This document shows, piece by piece, positions 1 to 8,767 of a DNA stretch of 52,553 nucleotides; the first letter of the stretch is position 1; each line of letters opens with the position of its first letter. The stretch comes from CAZUNB01 sp964622235 (GTDB lineage: Bacteria > Patescibacteriota > Saccharimonadia > Saccharimonadales > JAGPDM01). A program made the translations under genes and the position numbers. The DNA lies in the NCBI GenBank assembly GCA_964622235.1, contig CAZUNB010000003.1:1-52553 (forward strand), given 5' to 3'. The notes under the pieces are model-generated. The model was not told the origin of the DNA, did not search any database, and saw only the letters and a list, made by a program, of their open reading frames with translations.

Positions 1-1445
1 TCACCAGAGTTGGCGACGGAATTGCTTGTATTTTCGGTTTGAATGATGCTGGATATAACGAAATGATTGAGATCGAAACTACTAAGGGTGACCGAGTTAC
101 AGCTTTCGCGCTTAACTTAATGGAAGATGAGATTGGTGCTGTGATCCTCGGCGATGACACTGATGTTGTTTCTGGTGCCAAGGTTCATATGACTGGTAAA
201 GTCGTTGAAGTCCCAGTTGGTCCTGAACTGATTGGTCGAGTTATCGACCCGCTCGGTAAGCCACTTGATGGCAAAGGTCCGATTAAGACTACTAAAACTG
301 ACTTTGTCGAGAAGCTTGCTCCTGGTGTCATGGATCGAAAGTCAGTTCATGAACCTGTTATGACTGGTATTATGTCTATCGATGCCATGATTCCAATCGG
401 TCGTGGTCAGCGAGAGTTAATTATTGGTGATCGTAAAACAGGAAAAACAGCCGTTGCAATCGATACTATGATTAACCAGGCTCGCCAAGATTCTGATATC
501 GTCAGTATCTATGTAGCAATCGGACAGAAGAACGCTACGGTTGCTCGACTCGTTGAACGACTCCGGAAAGAAGGCGTTATGGATAAAGCAATCGTTATCT
601 CAACTTCAGCTTCCGACCCTGCTCCACTCCAGTTCCTCGCTCCGTACGCTGGTGCAACAATCGGTGAATATTTCCGCGATAATAAACAACACGCTTTAAT
701 TATCTATGATGATTTATCAAAACACGCTGTTGCATATCGTCAGATGTCACTCTTACTCCGCCGCCCACCAGGACGTGAGGCTTACCCGGGTGACGTTTTC
801 TACCTACACTCACGCTTGCTTGAACGTTCAGCCAAGATGAGCGATGAAAAAGGTGCAGGATCATTGACCGCCCTCCCAATCATCGAAACTCAGGCTGACG
901 ATATTTCTGCTTTCGTTCCAACTAATGTTATATCCATCACTGACGGACAGATTTTCTTGAAATCAGACCTGTTTAACAAAGGTGTTCGTCCAGCTGTTGA
1001 TGTGGGACTGTCGGTTTCTCGTGTTGGTGGTGCTGCACAGCGACCGAACCTTAAAAAAGTGTCAGGAAATATGCGACTTGAATTGGCGCAATTCCGTGAA
1101 CTTGAAGCTTTTTCACAGTTCTCAAGTGATCTCGATGAAGATACCAAATCAAAGATTGAGCGTGGTAAACGTTTAACCGAACTTCTCAAACAGCCACAGT
1201 ACTCTCCACTAAGCTTGGCTGAGCAGGTCGCAATTGTTGTCGCGGCTACTGGTGGTAATTTTGACACAATCCCTGTTGATCACATGGTTCAAGCTAAGAC
1301 GAAATTCGTCAAACAGCTACACAGTGAACATAAAAAGCTTGTAACTACCTTATCCAAAGGTGAAAAACCAACTAGTGAAGAGTTAGCTGAGATAAAATTA
1401 CTCGCTGATTCAGTTGCAAAACAATACGAGGACAAGAGCGAATAA
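1..1445 (+). CDS. atpA: F1F0 ATP synthase subunit alpha (5' end outside window)
   Basis: This is the nucleotide-binding, mostly non-catalytic alpha subunit of the F1 head. The reading frame is already open at base 3 (reads TRVGDGIACIFG before the TTG at 39), so the gene starts upstream and only about the first 25-30 residues are missing. The Walker A motif GDRKTGKTA lies near 429-455. The family motifs PIGRGQRELIIG and SRLLERSAK are present, and the C-terminal helical domain is complete. The gene ends TAA at 1445, two bases before the next ATG, inside a tight operon with atpG, atpD and atpC. Nothing in it looks degraded. Confidence 0.97.
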   Translation, partial: TRVGDGIACIFGLNDAGYNEMIEIETTKGDRVTAFALNLMEDEIGAVILGDDTDVVSGAKVHMTGKVVEVPVGPELIGRVIDPLGKPLDGKGPIKTTKTDFVEKLAPGVMDRKSVHEPVMTGIMSIDAMIPIGRGQRELIIGDRKTGKTAVAIDTMINQARQDSDIVSIYVAIGQKNATVARLVERLRKEGVMDKAIVISTSASDPAPLQFLAPYAGATIGEYFRDNKQHALIIYDDLSKHAVAYRQMSLLLRRPPGREAYPGDVFYLHSRLLERSAKMSDEKGAGSLTALPIIETQADDISAFVPTNVISITDGQIFLKSDLFNKGVRPAVDVGLSVSRVGGAAQRPNLKKVSGNMRLELAQFRELEAFSQFSSDLDEDTKSKIERGKRLTELLKQPQYSPLSLAEQVAIVVAATGGNFDTIPVDHMVQAKTKFVKQLHSEHKKLVTTLSKGEKPTSEELAEIKLLADSVAKQYEDKSE

Positions 1446-1446
1446 T

Positions 1447-1848
1447 ATGGCAAATGAAAGAACTGTGGCGCTATTAGCTGAGGAGATTACTGGTGAATTA
1501 ATCGATGGGGGGTGGAATACCCTCTACGATAACGGTGGATTTTTGGCTGAGAATACTGGAACTGACAACGAAACAGCCTTAGTACCATTTGATGACACTA
1601 AAAACGTGGAACCAGGTGATATAGTCCCAGTTTATTTGCATGAGCTAATGAAACTTCGACTGCCGTATAGTAGAGACTATCAATCGGAAGAAAACTATTA
1701 TCGCGACCTTGGCAATCTTACGGCAGCCGTAGCGGCGAGGTTAATAGCCCAACGCGGTCTTGATGACGTAGAAAATCGAGCCCCGCATATGAGCGATGAT
1801 TTTGTAGCTAGATCCCTCCCGTCTCCATGGGAGGTTTTGAATGGCTAA
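1447..1848 (+). CDS. Unknown 133-aa protein between atpA and atpG
   Basis: I do not recognise this protein. The start at 1447 (MANERTVALLAEE) is chosen because it directly follows the atpA stop and has GAGGA upstream inside the atpA 3' end; longer in-frame starts would overlap atpA. It is acidic and soluble, with no membrane segment or signal peptide. An N-terminal helix-like stretch is followed by a Gly/Asn-rich part and then a basic-aromatic patch (LRLPYSRDYQSEENYY). Its last 8 bases overlap the atpG start, so its translation is probably coupled to that of gamma. The position suggests a role linked to F1 assembly or regulation, but that is inference from place only. Confidence 0.8.
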   Translation: MANERTVALLAEEITGELIDGGWNTLYDNGGFLAENTGTDNETALVPFDDTKNVEPGDIVPVYLHELMKLRLPYSRDYQSEENYYRDLGNLTAAVAARLIAQRGLDDVENRAPHMSDDFVARSLPSPWEVLNG

Positions 1849-2770
1849 TACTCAGGCGATTCGTCGTCGCATCACCAGTACTAAAAATACTCGCCAGATT
1901 ACAAAGGCGATGGAGCTAGTTAGTGCCAGTAAAATGCGCCGAGCACAAGAATCAGCTCTCAAGACTCGTGCCTATCGTAATACAGCTCGCCAAATCTTGA
2001 AGCGACTCGAAAAGCTAAACACTGCTGGAAATGTCTCTAGTAGCTCGCCACTTTTTGATGAGCGTCCAGTCTCTCAGCGGCTATACATTGTCATCACCAG
2101 CGATCGAGGATTGGCTGGTGCCTACAACAATAATGTAATTCGACTATTTAACTTTCAACTTCAGAGAGACGAGAAAGAAAAAATTTCTTCGAGTGCGATT
2201 GTAATTGGTAAAAAAGCAGCAAGTTTCGTCAGCAAGATTGAAAGTGTCAACCTACTCGGTGTCTATACTGACTTTTCCGATAGACCAAACATCGAAGATA
2301 TCAAGCCAATTCTGCAAACTGCAACGAAAGCATTTTTGCCAGATCACAGTTCTAACGACTTACCTCAGGTCGAAGAAGTTGTTTTAATCTACACTGAGTT
2401 TCACAGCAGTATCAATCAAGAGGTTACAGCTTTAAGCCTATTACCTGCTACCGTCAATAGCGACGTAACTGAAGATGTTGTTAGCAGCAATGCTACTAAT
2501 GATGACCAGGTTGATGCTGAGGCTTTTGAGCCAAGCCCGCAAGCTGTTCTTGATAAAGTCGTGCCGAAATTAGTCGAAGCTCAAGCAATGCAGGCATTCC
2601 TAGAAGCTACTGCTAGCGAGCATAGTATGCGTATGTTGGCTATGAAAAACGCCAGTGACAATGCGAATGATTTGATTGATGACCTGACGCTTGCTTTTAA
2701 CTCGGCGCGACAAGCAGCAATTACCCAGGAGATAGCAGAGATAACCGGCGGCGCAGTTGCGATTAACTAG
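1841..2770 (+). CDS. atpG: ATP synthase subunit gamma
   Basis: Gamma is the central rotor shaft of F1. The N-terminal helix is canonical (RRRITSTKNTRQITKAMELV) and so is the C-terminal helix (MLAMKNASDNANDLIDDL, then AEITGGAVAIN), so both coiled-coil strands of the shaft are present. At 309 aa it is a little longer than the usual 285-295. The extra length sits in a polar, acidic stretch around residues 205-235 (SDVTEDVVSSNATNDDQVDAE), in the globular part. The ATG at 1841 lies inside the end of the preceding unknown gene (8-bp overlap), with GGGAGG just upstream as the ribosome site. Confidence 0.96.
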   Translation: MANTQAIRRRITSTKNTRQITKAMELVSASKMRRAQESALKTRAYRNTARQILKRLEKLNTAGNVSSSSPLFDERPVSQRLYIVITSDRGLAGAYNNNVIRLFNFQLQRDEKEKISSSAIVIGKKAASFVSKIESVNLLGVYTDFSDRPNIEDIKPILQTATKAFLPDHSSNDLPQVEEVVLIYTEFHSSINQEVTALSLLPATVNSDVTEDVVSSNATNDDQVDAEAFEPSPQAVLDKVVPKLVEAQAMQAFLEATASEHSMRMLAMKNASDNANDLIDDLTLAFNSARQAAITQEIAEITGGAVAIN

Positions 2771-2783
2771 ACCTAGGAATGTA

Positions 2784-3224
2784 ATGGAAACTATAACCGA
2801 ACAACATGAAACCGGCGCGAAATTAAGAGCCACGTTGAGTAGTATGATGTTGGATGCTAGATTCAACCGCATCTTTAATAGCCTTAATGGGGCTACATGT
2901 GCAGGTACGGATTCTGGTGATTCTGTAGATCGTCCTTCCGGTACTTTTCCTTCTTTATTATTGCTGGTTGGGGGTGAAGGTGTAACTGTAGTACCCACAG
3001 TTGAAGGTGACGTTAGAAGAATCCCACTTTCCGAACTGACGGCGGACTATATTCTGAGCATAGACCATCACCCAGCAGGAACTCTTGCGATTTGCGATGG
3101 TACTGTCTCGCAATATGATGGTTTAGCGAAAGTTCTCTACGGAATGGACGTAGTTTCACTAAGAAATGAAAGTGGTCTTTATGATGAAACAATTAAAAGA
3201 TTTTTAGAAAATAAAGGAGAATAA
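2784..3224 (+). CDS. Unknown 146-aa protein between atpG and atpD
   Basis: I do not recognise this protein. The start METITEQHETG at 2784 is preferred because TAGGAA sits 6-8 bases upstream and it avoids overlap with atpG; the open frame extends to a TTG at 2757. The protein is soluble. It has an N-terminal helical part (residues 1-30), a Ser/Gly/Asp-rich link, then a compact beta-like domain (PSLLLLVGGEGVTVVP, and later DYILSIDHHPAGTLAICD), and an acidic C-terminal helix. The ribosome site of atpD (AAAGGAGA) is formed by its last codons, and its stop is one base from the atpD ATG, so the two are probably translated together. It shows no obvious similarity to the other two interleaved proteins. 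Confidence 0.8.
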   Translation: METITEQHETGAKLRATLSSMMLDARFNRIFNSLNGATCAGTDSGDSVDRPSGTFPSLLLLVGGEGVTVVPTVEGDVRRIPLSELTADYILSIDHHPAGTLAICDGTVSQYDGLAKVLYGMDVVSLRNESGLYDETIKRFLENKGE

Positions 3225-3225
3225 C

Positions 3226-4626
3226 ATGGCAGAAGTAACAACTAAATCAAAGATAAGTACTGGTGTAATTAGCCAAGTAGTCGGAGCCGTACTCGACGTT
3301 GAATTCGACGGTGCACTTCCAGAGATCTATGATGCACTGACAATCGAACATGACGGTGGCGTTCTCGTTGTCGAAGTCGCATCACATCTCGGTAGTTCAA
3401 GTGTTCGAGCGATTGCCCTTGGAGGAACTGAAGGACTAAAGCGCGGGCAAGAAGTGGTCGCAACTGGCGCTCCAGTCAGTGTCCCAGTCGGTGATGACAC
3501 ACAAGGTAGAATGTTCGGTGTTACGGGAATTCCAATCGACGGTAAGCCAGATAAGTTCAAAACCCGTGCACCTATCCACCGCGCAGCTCCTGCACTTGAA
3601 GAACAAAGTACCACAACCGAAATTTTCGAAACTGGTATCAAGGTTATCGACCTTATCGCACCACTAACAAAAGGTGGAAAAGCTGGCCTCTTCGCCGGTG
3701 CTGGTGTCGGTAAGACCGTGCTTATCACTGAACTGATTAACAATATCGCAAAGGAACATGGCGGAAATTCTGTCTTCGCTGGTGTTGGTGAGCGAACTCG
3801 AGAAGGCAATGATTTATACTATGAAATGGAAGATTCTGGCGTGCTCAGCAAAACTAGTCTCGTCTTTGGACAGATGAGTGAACCTCCTGGAAGTCGTCTT
3901 CGTGTTGCGCTTTCCGGTCTAACAATGGCGGAAGCTTTCCGTGACCAAGGCAAAGATGTCTTGTTCTTTGTCGACAATATTTTCCGCTTTACCCAAGCTG
4001 GCTCAGAGGTTTCTGCCCTGCTTGGTCGATTACCATCAGCTGTCGGTTACCAGCCAAACCTTGCTACAGAAATGGGTTCTATGCAGGAACGAATTACGTC
4101 GACAAAAACTGGTTCAATTACTTCTGTTCAGGCTGTCTATGTGCCAGCTGACGACTTGACCGACCCTGCTCCGGCGACAACTTTCGCCCATCTTGACACG
4201 ACTATCGTTATGAATCGATCGCTTAGTGAGCTTGGTCTCTACCCTGCGGTTGATCCGCTCAACAGTAGTTCGTCAGTTCTCGATCCAGAAATTGTTGGTG
4301 GAGAACACTACCGTGTCGCAACCGAAGTTCTGCGTGTCTTACAACGCTATGAAGATCTCAAAGACATCATCGCGATTCTTGGTATGGAAGAACTTTCTGA
4401 CGAAGACAAGCAGTCTGTTGCTCGAGCTCGTCGAATTCAACGATTTTTGACGCAACCTTTCAATGTCGCTGAAGTTTTCTCTGGAATTCCAGGAGTCTAT
4501 GTTCCCCTCGAAGAAACAGTCAAAGGTTTTGCCGAAATCATCGACGGTAAACACGATAAGCTACCTGAAGATGCATTCTATATGGTCAGTAACATCGAAT
4601 CAGCAGTTAAAAAAGGGAATAAATAA
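3226..4626 (+). CDS. atpD: ATP synthase subunit beta (catalytic)
   Basis: This is the catalytic subunit of F1. The P-loop GAGVGKTVL is near residue 158-166, the catalytic glutamate motif GERTREGND near 193, and the Walker B region DVLFFVDNIFRFTQAGSEVS near 245. The family signature PAVDPLNSSS is also present. At 466 aa the length is typical. AAAGGAGA lies 5 bases before the ATG at 3226. The gene is intact and, judged by eye, shows more conserved sequence than any other in the window. It is followed after 6 bases by a third unknown small gene. Confidence 0.98.
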   Translation: MAEVTTKSKISTGVISQVVGAVLDVEFDGALPEIYDALTIEHDGGVLVVEVASHLGSSSVRAIALGGTEGLKRGQEVVATGAPVSVPVGDDTQGRMFGVTGIPIDGKPDKFKTRAPIHRAAPALEEQSTTTEIFETGIKVIDLIAPLTKGGKAGLFAGAGVGKTVLITELINNIAKEHGGNSVFAGVGERTREGNDLYYEMEDSGVLSKTSLVFGQMSEPPGSRLRVALSGLTMAEAFRDQGKDVLFFVDNIFRFTQAGSEVSALLGRLPSAVGYQPNLATEMGSMQERITSTKTGSITSVQAVYVPADDLTDPAPATTFAHLDTTIVMNRSLSELGLYPAVDPLNSSSSVLDPEIVGGEHYRVATEVLRVLQRYEDLKDIIAILGMEELSDEDKQSVARARRIQRFLTQPFNVAEVFSGIPGVYVPLEETVKGFAEIIDGKHDKLPEDAFYMVSNIESAVKKGNK

Positions 4627-4632
4627 CCTATA

Positions 4633-5004
4633 ATGACCAATGATGCTAGAAAATTATTCGAGGAGCGTGATGATACCTTTCGCATGTTGGACGAAATGAC
4701 AATCACCATGCTTGATTTAATGCCACCTGGTAGGAGTGTAAGGAGTAGACATGTTATTGAGGAGCTTGGACACGGAATCCGACGAATAGCCAACAGAACG
4801 ACTAGTAGAGACGGCATCGATTTTGAAACTGTCTTTCCATCCGGAAGTATCGATAATCCTAATGATCCGAGATTTATTGCCACACAGGCGATTGCTGGAT
4901 TTCGTGAAAGCGGTATTAGGATAGGGCCATTTCGTAGAGGAAAAATTATCGGAGTAGCGAGAATTGTTGCTGCAACAGCTGATGTCGAGGGTATGGAAGT
5001 ATGA
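4633..5004 (+). CDS. Unknown 123-aa protein between atpD and atpC
   Basis: I do not recognise this protein. It starts MTNDARKLFEERDD at 4633, six bases after the atpD stop. The ribosome site is weak (only an A-rich AAAAAGGGAATAAATAA lies upstream). The product is soluble and rich in Arg, Asp and Glu: an N-terminal charged helix, a Met-rich stretch (RMLDEMTITMLDLMPPG), then a Gly/Arg/Ile-rich C-terminal half (GIRIGPFRRGKIIGVARIV) that could form a beta domain. Its TGA overlaps the atpC ATG in an ATGA junction, the classic arrangement for coupled translation. With the genes at 1447 and 2784 it makes every F1 gene junction in the window occupied. Confidence 0.78.
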   Translation: MTNDARKLFEERDDTFRMLDEMTITMLDLMPPGRSVRSRHVIEELGHGIRRIANRTTSRDGIDFETVFPSGSIDNPNDPRFIATQAIAGFRESGIRIGPFRRGKIIGVARIVAATADVEGMEV

Positions 5005-5432
5005 TTACATTTGAATTGGTAACTCTGGAAGGCGTCAAGTTCAGTGCTGAAGCGCATGAGATTATTATTCCAACTCCAGATGGATTAATTGCTGTTTTTC
5101 CTGATCACATGCCATTGATCTCAATAGCTTCTCCGGGAATAATCTCAGTACGAAAACGAGCGAACGACCCTGATGACGCTATGGAAAACTTCGCGACTAA
5201 CGGTGGAGTTATCGAAGTCGTCACAGGCCGTAAATTGCGGCTCTTAGCCGATCAAGCTCAGAGTGCTGATGATATTGACGAAGCAGCAGCAAAAACCGCT
5301 CTTGAACGCGCTATGAAGCTCCGAGCTGATGCTGATGACCAGATAAGTCTAGCAGATGCCGATGCGCAAATCATGCAACTTGCAGCACAGCTAAAAGTCG
5401 CCGGTTTACGACGTAGAAAACGTAAGTTCTAG
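5001..5432 (+). CDS. atpC: ATP synthase subunit epsilon
   Basis: Epsilon joins gamma to the c-ring and can inhibit hydrolysis. The N-terminal beta-sandwich is recognisable (EIIIPTPDGLIAVFPDHMPL, and GGVIEVVTGRKLRLLADQA), followed by the two-helix C-terminal hairpin (AAAKTALERAMKLRADADDQ). The protein ends in a very basic tail, GLRRRKRKF. At 143 aa it is of normal length. It starts at the ATGA overlap with the preceding unknown gene and is the last gene of the operon. No strong terminator follows; a weak six-pair stem can be drawn around 5448-5473. Confidence 0.93.
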   Translation: MITFELVTLEGVKFSAEAHEIIIPTPDGLIAVFPDHMPLISIASPGIISVRKRANDPDDAMENFATNGGVIEVVTGRKLRLLADQAQSADDIDEAAAKTALERAMKLRADADDQISLADADAQIMQLAAQLKVAGLRRRKRKF

Positions 5433-5472
5433 TCTTCTTAATAATATAAAGTACTATTTGTAAAAAAAGTGC

Positions 5473-5501
5473 TTGCACTGTGTTTTTCTATGTGCTAAAA
5501 T
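5473..5501 (+). promoter_or_regulatory. Sigma70-type promoter with extended -10
   Basis: TTGCAC (5473-5478), a 17-base spacer and TAAAAT (5496-5501), with TGC directly before the -10 hexamer (extended -10). It should start transcription near 5508 and give a leader of about 90 bases for the large gene at 5599. The leader holds a short stem, GTGC/GCAC, around 5551-5565. The promoter marks the break between the ATP synthase operon and the next gene. Confidence 0.7.
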
Positions 5502-5598
5502 TCTAGCTTGTTTTTAAATTAACTATTTAATATTTCATGACATTGGTGGATGTGCAGGATGGCACCTGTAGGTCTATTATTTGACGGACAAGGATTTT

Positions 5599-8127
5599 AT
5601 GCCAGAAGTTTTGCCAGACCAAGAAGCTCATGGTGCTGAAGTAGATCAGAAAAAGCGAAATACTCTTCGGCTTTTACTTATGGGAGCTGGCAGTGCAGCT
5701 ACAACTTATGCAATTGGTGATGCTGCAATCGAGCACCAAGGTGACAACGCCAAACATGAAACTACTGATATAACAAACATTTCTGAAAATCCTGATGTTC
5801 CGGAAGGTCACGGTTTACTCGGGAAAGAAACTAAAGAACCAGCTGATTCAGAAGAAACCGAACATGGGCTCTCTAGCGCCAATCTCTGGACTTCGCTTCC
5901 AGTGGTAGGTGCTTTTTTCAAAACTGTAATCGATAATGTCCGAGGCAAACCATTTGGAACTGAAAGTTTTCTTACTATTCTACCTATCGAGCTTACTCGT
6001 CTTGCAGTACTAAAAGTTGCCGATAAACATGCATTTGAACATGAATCAAAAGATATCATGATTAGTATGTTGGTCATGGGAGGATTGGTGAATATTGCTG
6101 AGTTTACGCAGCACACGCAATTGGACGAGGAGGCACTACGAAAAGACGTCAACCTCATTATGGATAAAGTTTCCGACAAAAAGCCGGAGATGCCGAGTCT
6201 TGATGCTGGAGTTGAAGCTTGGAAAGTTTTTACCGACAAACAATCTGAGTATGTTAGGCTTACCGCCTCAGATGGTCTTGGTATAGCTGGCGCTATCGCT
6301 CCAATGTTAACTACCTATAGCGCAACATCACTAACAGATGGAATCTCAACCAATATGTCTGAAAATTTGGCTATGTTGAAATATGCTGAACGTGTACAGA
6401 AAAGACTCACTGATGATGGCACTATTAGTATTTCCGATGAAGAATCAATTGAGTTAGCAACTGCAGCAGCAAGTGATTCTGATGAATTAATGAATGGTAA
6501 CGATGGTTATGCGAACCTACTTCTTACATATGCATCCAATATACAGGGAGCATCATTCCTCGGTGATCCACCAAACTTCTTCTATATCTTGAACAATGGT
6601 ATTTCAGAATGGCTGAAAATGAGTGTTGAAAATATTACGAAATCGAATTTATCAGCCGCAATTGCTACATCACATTGGGTCTCTAAGGCGACTGGCAGTA
6701 ATCAAAAAGACAATTTGAAAATGGTGAAGGATGGAGCATTAAGTGCTGCGCGATCAGCAAAAGGCATGTTCAATTCACTCACTACACCAACCACGTCAGC
6801 ACGGAAAAATAAAAAAATGGCAGAATCTTGTTTTCGATATCTGCAAGAGTATGGAACAACAGAAGATGGAAGAATGAGCACTGATGATCTGAGTAAACTT
6901 ATTTCTCATTTTGAATCTATGCCCAGAACACCATTTACCTTTGATCTCCGCGGCATGGAGGGTGCGGTTAAAGGTTCTAGGACTGCCCGGGCTGCCAAGA
7001 AAATTGCCGGAGCCTTAGGCTGGGAGAGTTTTATTCGAAACGATGAAGCAGACCGTTTTGCTCGAGACCTTTATAGCGCCAAACAAAATCCTGGAGAGAC
7101 CGTATCGTTTAAGGGACCTGAAGGACTGATCAAGGAAGGAGACGATCCAGAAGACATCTTCATGTCTATCCTTACGCAGTACGGAATTCTGAAGAATAGC
7201 GCGCGCGCGGATGGTCTAGCTACTATGATGACTCGATTAGCAAAAGCCAAAAGTGGTGATGACGAAGAAGCTAGCTTCAGCGACGAAGATCTTGAATTCT
7301 TGCAAGAGATAAAGATTGACCCCGACTTGGACCCGCATAGCGACCACAACACTAGGCTATCAGAGGAAAACGATGCCACAGAAGTAACTGACGCTATGAA
7401 AGAAATCTTTAATGATGAAAATCTTAATGACGAAGAAAAACGAATAGCACTTACTAGCTTGATGAGTGAGGCTACTACTTTCGCACCACACGATCTTCGA
7501 AAAACACTTGATTTCGCTTGGGCGCAAATGATAGATGCCGATAAAGTAGATAAGCATGCCGAGGAAAATAAGGGCTACTCACACGCAGCGCAGGAAGTAT
7601 TTAAAGCACTCTCAACCCAGATCCTAGCAGCAAACTCCTTAGCAACTATGTTTAAGGGAATTTTTGAAGGGGTCGGAAAAGATATGCCACTGGATGCGAA
7701 AGCAGGTCTCGTGTTGTCGGCGACCGGACTCATTACTGCGTTTGCAGATAATGTTGTGGCTTATGTATTTGCAGAAGAAGTTTTAGGCTCAATTTATAAA
7801 GAGGAATATGGAACAGAAAAGTTTGAATCAGATCAATTCAAAGGTCTTCGAGCTAGGATTTCACGAGCAGCAATATCTATGGCTGTTATTGCTGGTTCAT
7901 CCGATTTGATAGCAAATGGTGCAAATTTTGGAAATAATAAGAAAGAAGCTAAGCCGAAAATAGTCGATGGAAAAGTAAGTGGCTTCACTGTTACTGATAT
8001 TCCGAGAGAACTAAGCGAAAGCTTCGGAAATCTTGCCGGTTATTCATTTATTAATTCAGGTGCCGCAATTGCTGAACAGTTATTTCATTTACATCATGTC
8101 AATAGTAGTTTTACTAAAGCTGCTTAG
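5599..8127 (+). CDS. Large NhaD/ArsB-like (IT superfamily) membrane protein with a long polar insertion
   Basis: The start is taken as the ATG at 5599 (842 aa), with AAGGA four bases upstream; a TTG at 5581 would add six residues. Hydrophobic stretches fall near residues 22-40, 92-112, 122-142, 153-170, 225-245, 303-335, 347-362, 700-730, 757-780 and 812-832. Two signature regions of the ArsB/NhaD/P-protein carriers are visible. ASNIQGASFLGDPPN (about 312-326) matches the family pattern SNIGGxxxxIGDPPN. The AxDN motif appears as LITAFADNVVAY (D717, N718) with the later AGSSDLIANGANFGN (765-779), and the first-half counterpart is degenerate (LTDGIST, D247). Between the halves lies about 300 residues of charged soluble sequence (365-660), absent from normal carriers. 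The neighbour on the other strand is a true NhaD. It could be a carrier with a regulatory domain or a non-transporting relative. Confidence 0.6.
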   Translation: MPEVLPDQEAHGAEVDQKKRNTLRLLLMGAGSAATTYAIGDAAIEHQGDNAKHETTDITNISENPDVPEGHGLLGKETKEPADSEETEHGLSSANLWTSLPVVGAFFKTVIDNVRGKPFGTESFLTILPIELTRLAVLKVADKHAFEHESKDIMISMLVMGGLVNIAEFTQHTQLDEEALRKDVNLIMDKVSDKKPEMPSLDAGVEAWKVFTDKQSEYVRLTASDGLGIAGAIAPMLTTYSATSLTDGISTNMSENLAMLKYAERVQKRLTDDGTISISDEESIELATAAASDSDELMNGNDGYANLLLTYASNIQGASFLGDPPNFFYILNNGISEWLKMSVENITKSNLSAAIATSHWVSKATGSNQKDNLKMVKDGALSAARSAKGMFNSLTTPTTSARKNKKMAESCFRYLQEYGTTEDGRMSTDDLSKLISHFESMPRTPFTFDLRGMEGAVKGSRTARAAKKIAGALGWESFIRNDEADRFARDLYSAKQNPGETVSFKGPEGLIKEGDDPEDIFMSILTQYGILKNSARADGLATMMTRLAKAKSGDDEEASFSDEDLEFLQEIKIDPDLDPHSDHNTRLSEENDATEVTDAMKEIFNDENLNDEEKRIALTSLMSEATTFAPHDLRKTLDFAWAQMIDADKVDKHAEENKGYSHAAQEVFKALSTQILAANSLATMFKGIFEGVGKDMPLDAKAGLVLSATGLITAFADNVVAYVFAEEVLGSIYKEEYGTEKFESDQFKGLRARISRAAISMAVIAGSSDLIANGANFGNNKKEAKPKIVDGKVSGFTVTDIPRELSESFGNLAGYSFINSGAAIAEQLFHLHHVNSSFTKAA

Positions 8128-8140
8128 CGTAAATAAATAA

Positions 8141-8159
8141 GAATCGCATAGTGCGAATC
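8141..8159. terminator. Hairpin between convergent genes
   Basis: GAATCGCA and TGCGAATC pair with one mismatch around a 3-base loop. It lies between the ends of the convergent genes at 8127 and 8194. There is no clear U-run on either side, so its action as a terminator is uncertain. Confidence 0.35.
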
Positions 8160-8193
8160 AATAGTGCATCATTGTGCAAAAAGCGTCAAGCAA

Positions 8194-8682
8194 TTATCTA
8201 ATTTTTGAGAGGTCTATGTAGTTTCGCCAATCGACAGTTGAGGCGACATCGATTTCGTCGAGTTTATCTAAATCAATCCATTCGGCTTTTTTAAGGTTTT
8301 CCTTTGCGAATTCATCAAAGTTATCGGTTGTGATGTCACCATCAATCATCTTACAACGATAGTAAATAAGTGTTGAGTGTAAGTACCCCTCAGAAATATA
8401 ATTTCCAGCATAAAAACTAGTCTTAACGCGAACAACATCCTGCATTTCAACAGTTAGTCCCGTTTCTTCTTTCACTTCTCGCCCAAGAGCTTCACGAGTG
8501 GTTTCTCCCAGCTCCACACCTCCACCTGGTAGGTCGTAGCCACCCTGTTCGTGTGGAAGTAGTAGTAGTTTGCCATCGTTGACAATCAAGCCGTACACGG
8601 CTAATCGCATCTTGAGAGAATTAGTTGGTACTTCAAATTCATCTCCGTCTAAATCAATACACACTGTCATATCATCTGGCAT
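8194..8682 (-). CDS. Nudix hydrolase
   Basis: Nudix enzymes hydrolyse a nucleoside diphosphate linked to another group. The Nudix box is complete: GGVELGETTREALGREVKEE, followed by TGL, which fits GX5EX7REUXEEXGU, with the metal-binding glutamates in REVKEE. It starts near residue 54, after an N-terminal extension of about 25 residues that is rich in Asp (MTVCIDLDGDEFEVP). The substrate cannot be told. The start MPDDM at 8682 has TGGAGA nine bases upstream. It lies downstream of nhaD on the same strand, separated by 85 bases. Confidence 0.9.
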   Translation of the reverse strand: MPDDMTVCIDLDGDEFEVPTNSLKMRLAVYGLIVNDGKLLLLPHEQGGYDLPGGGVELGETTREALGREVKEETGLTVEMQDVVRVKTSFYAGNYISEGYLHSTLIYYRCKMIDGDITTDNFDEFAKENLKKAEWIDLDKLDEIDVASTVDWRNYIDLSKIR

Positions 8683-8767
8683 TTATTTGTTCTCCATTTA
8701 ATGTTCAATTTGAGAATATCAGAAAGTTTATATTAAAGGCAAACCACACCAAGACAAAGGTAGATTA

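Noticed and set aside
890..1267. Minus-strand open frame within atpA (125 aa)
   Set aside because: It is the shadow of a highly conserved gene, has low-complexity composition and no promoter or ribosome site.
3327..3809. Minus-strand open frame of 160 aa within atpD
   Set aside because: Overlaps a certain gene in full; Ser/Pro/Thr-rich shadow sequence.
5508..5598. Na+-type riboswitch ahead of the NhaD-like gene
   Set aside because: The leader is short and only a four-pair stem is seen; no known riboswitch core could be matched by eye.
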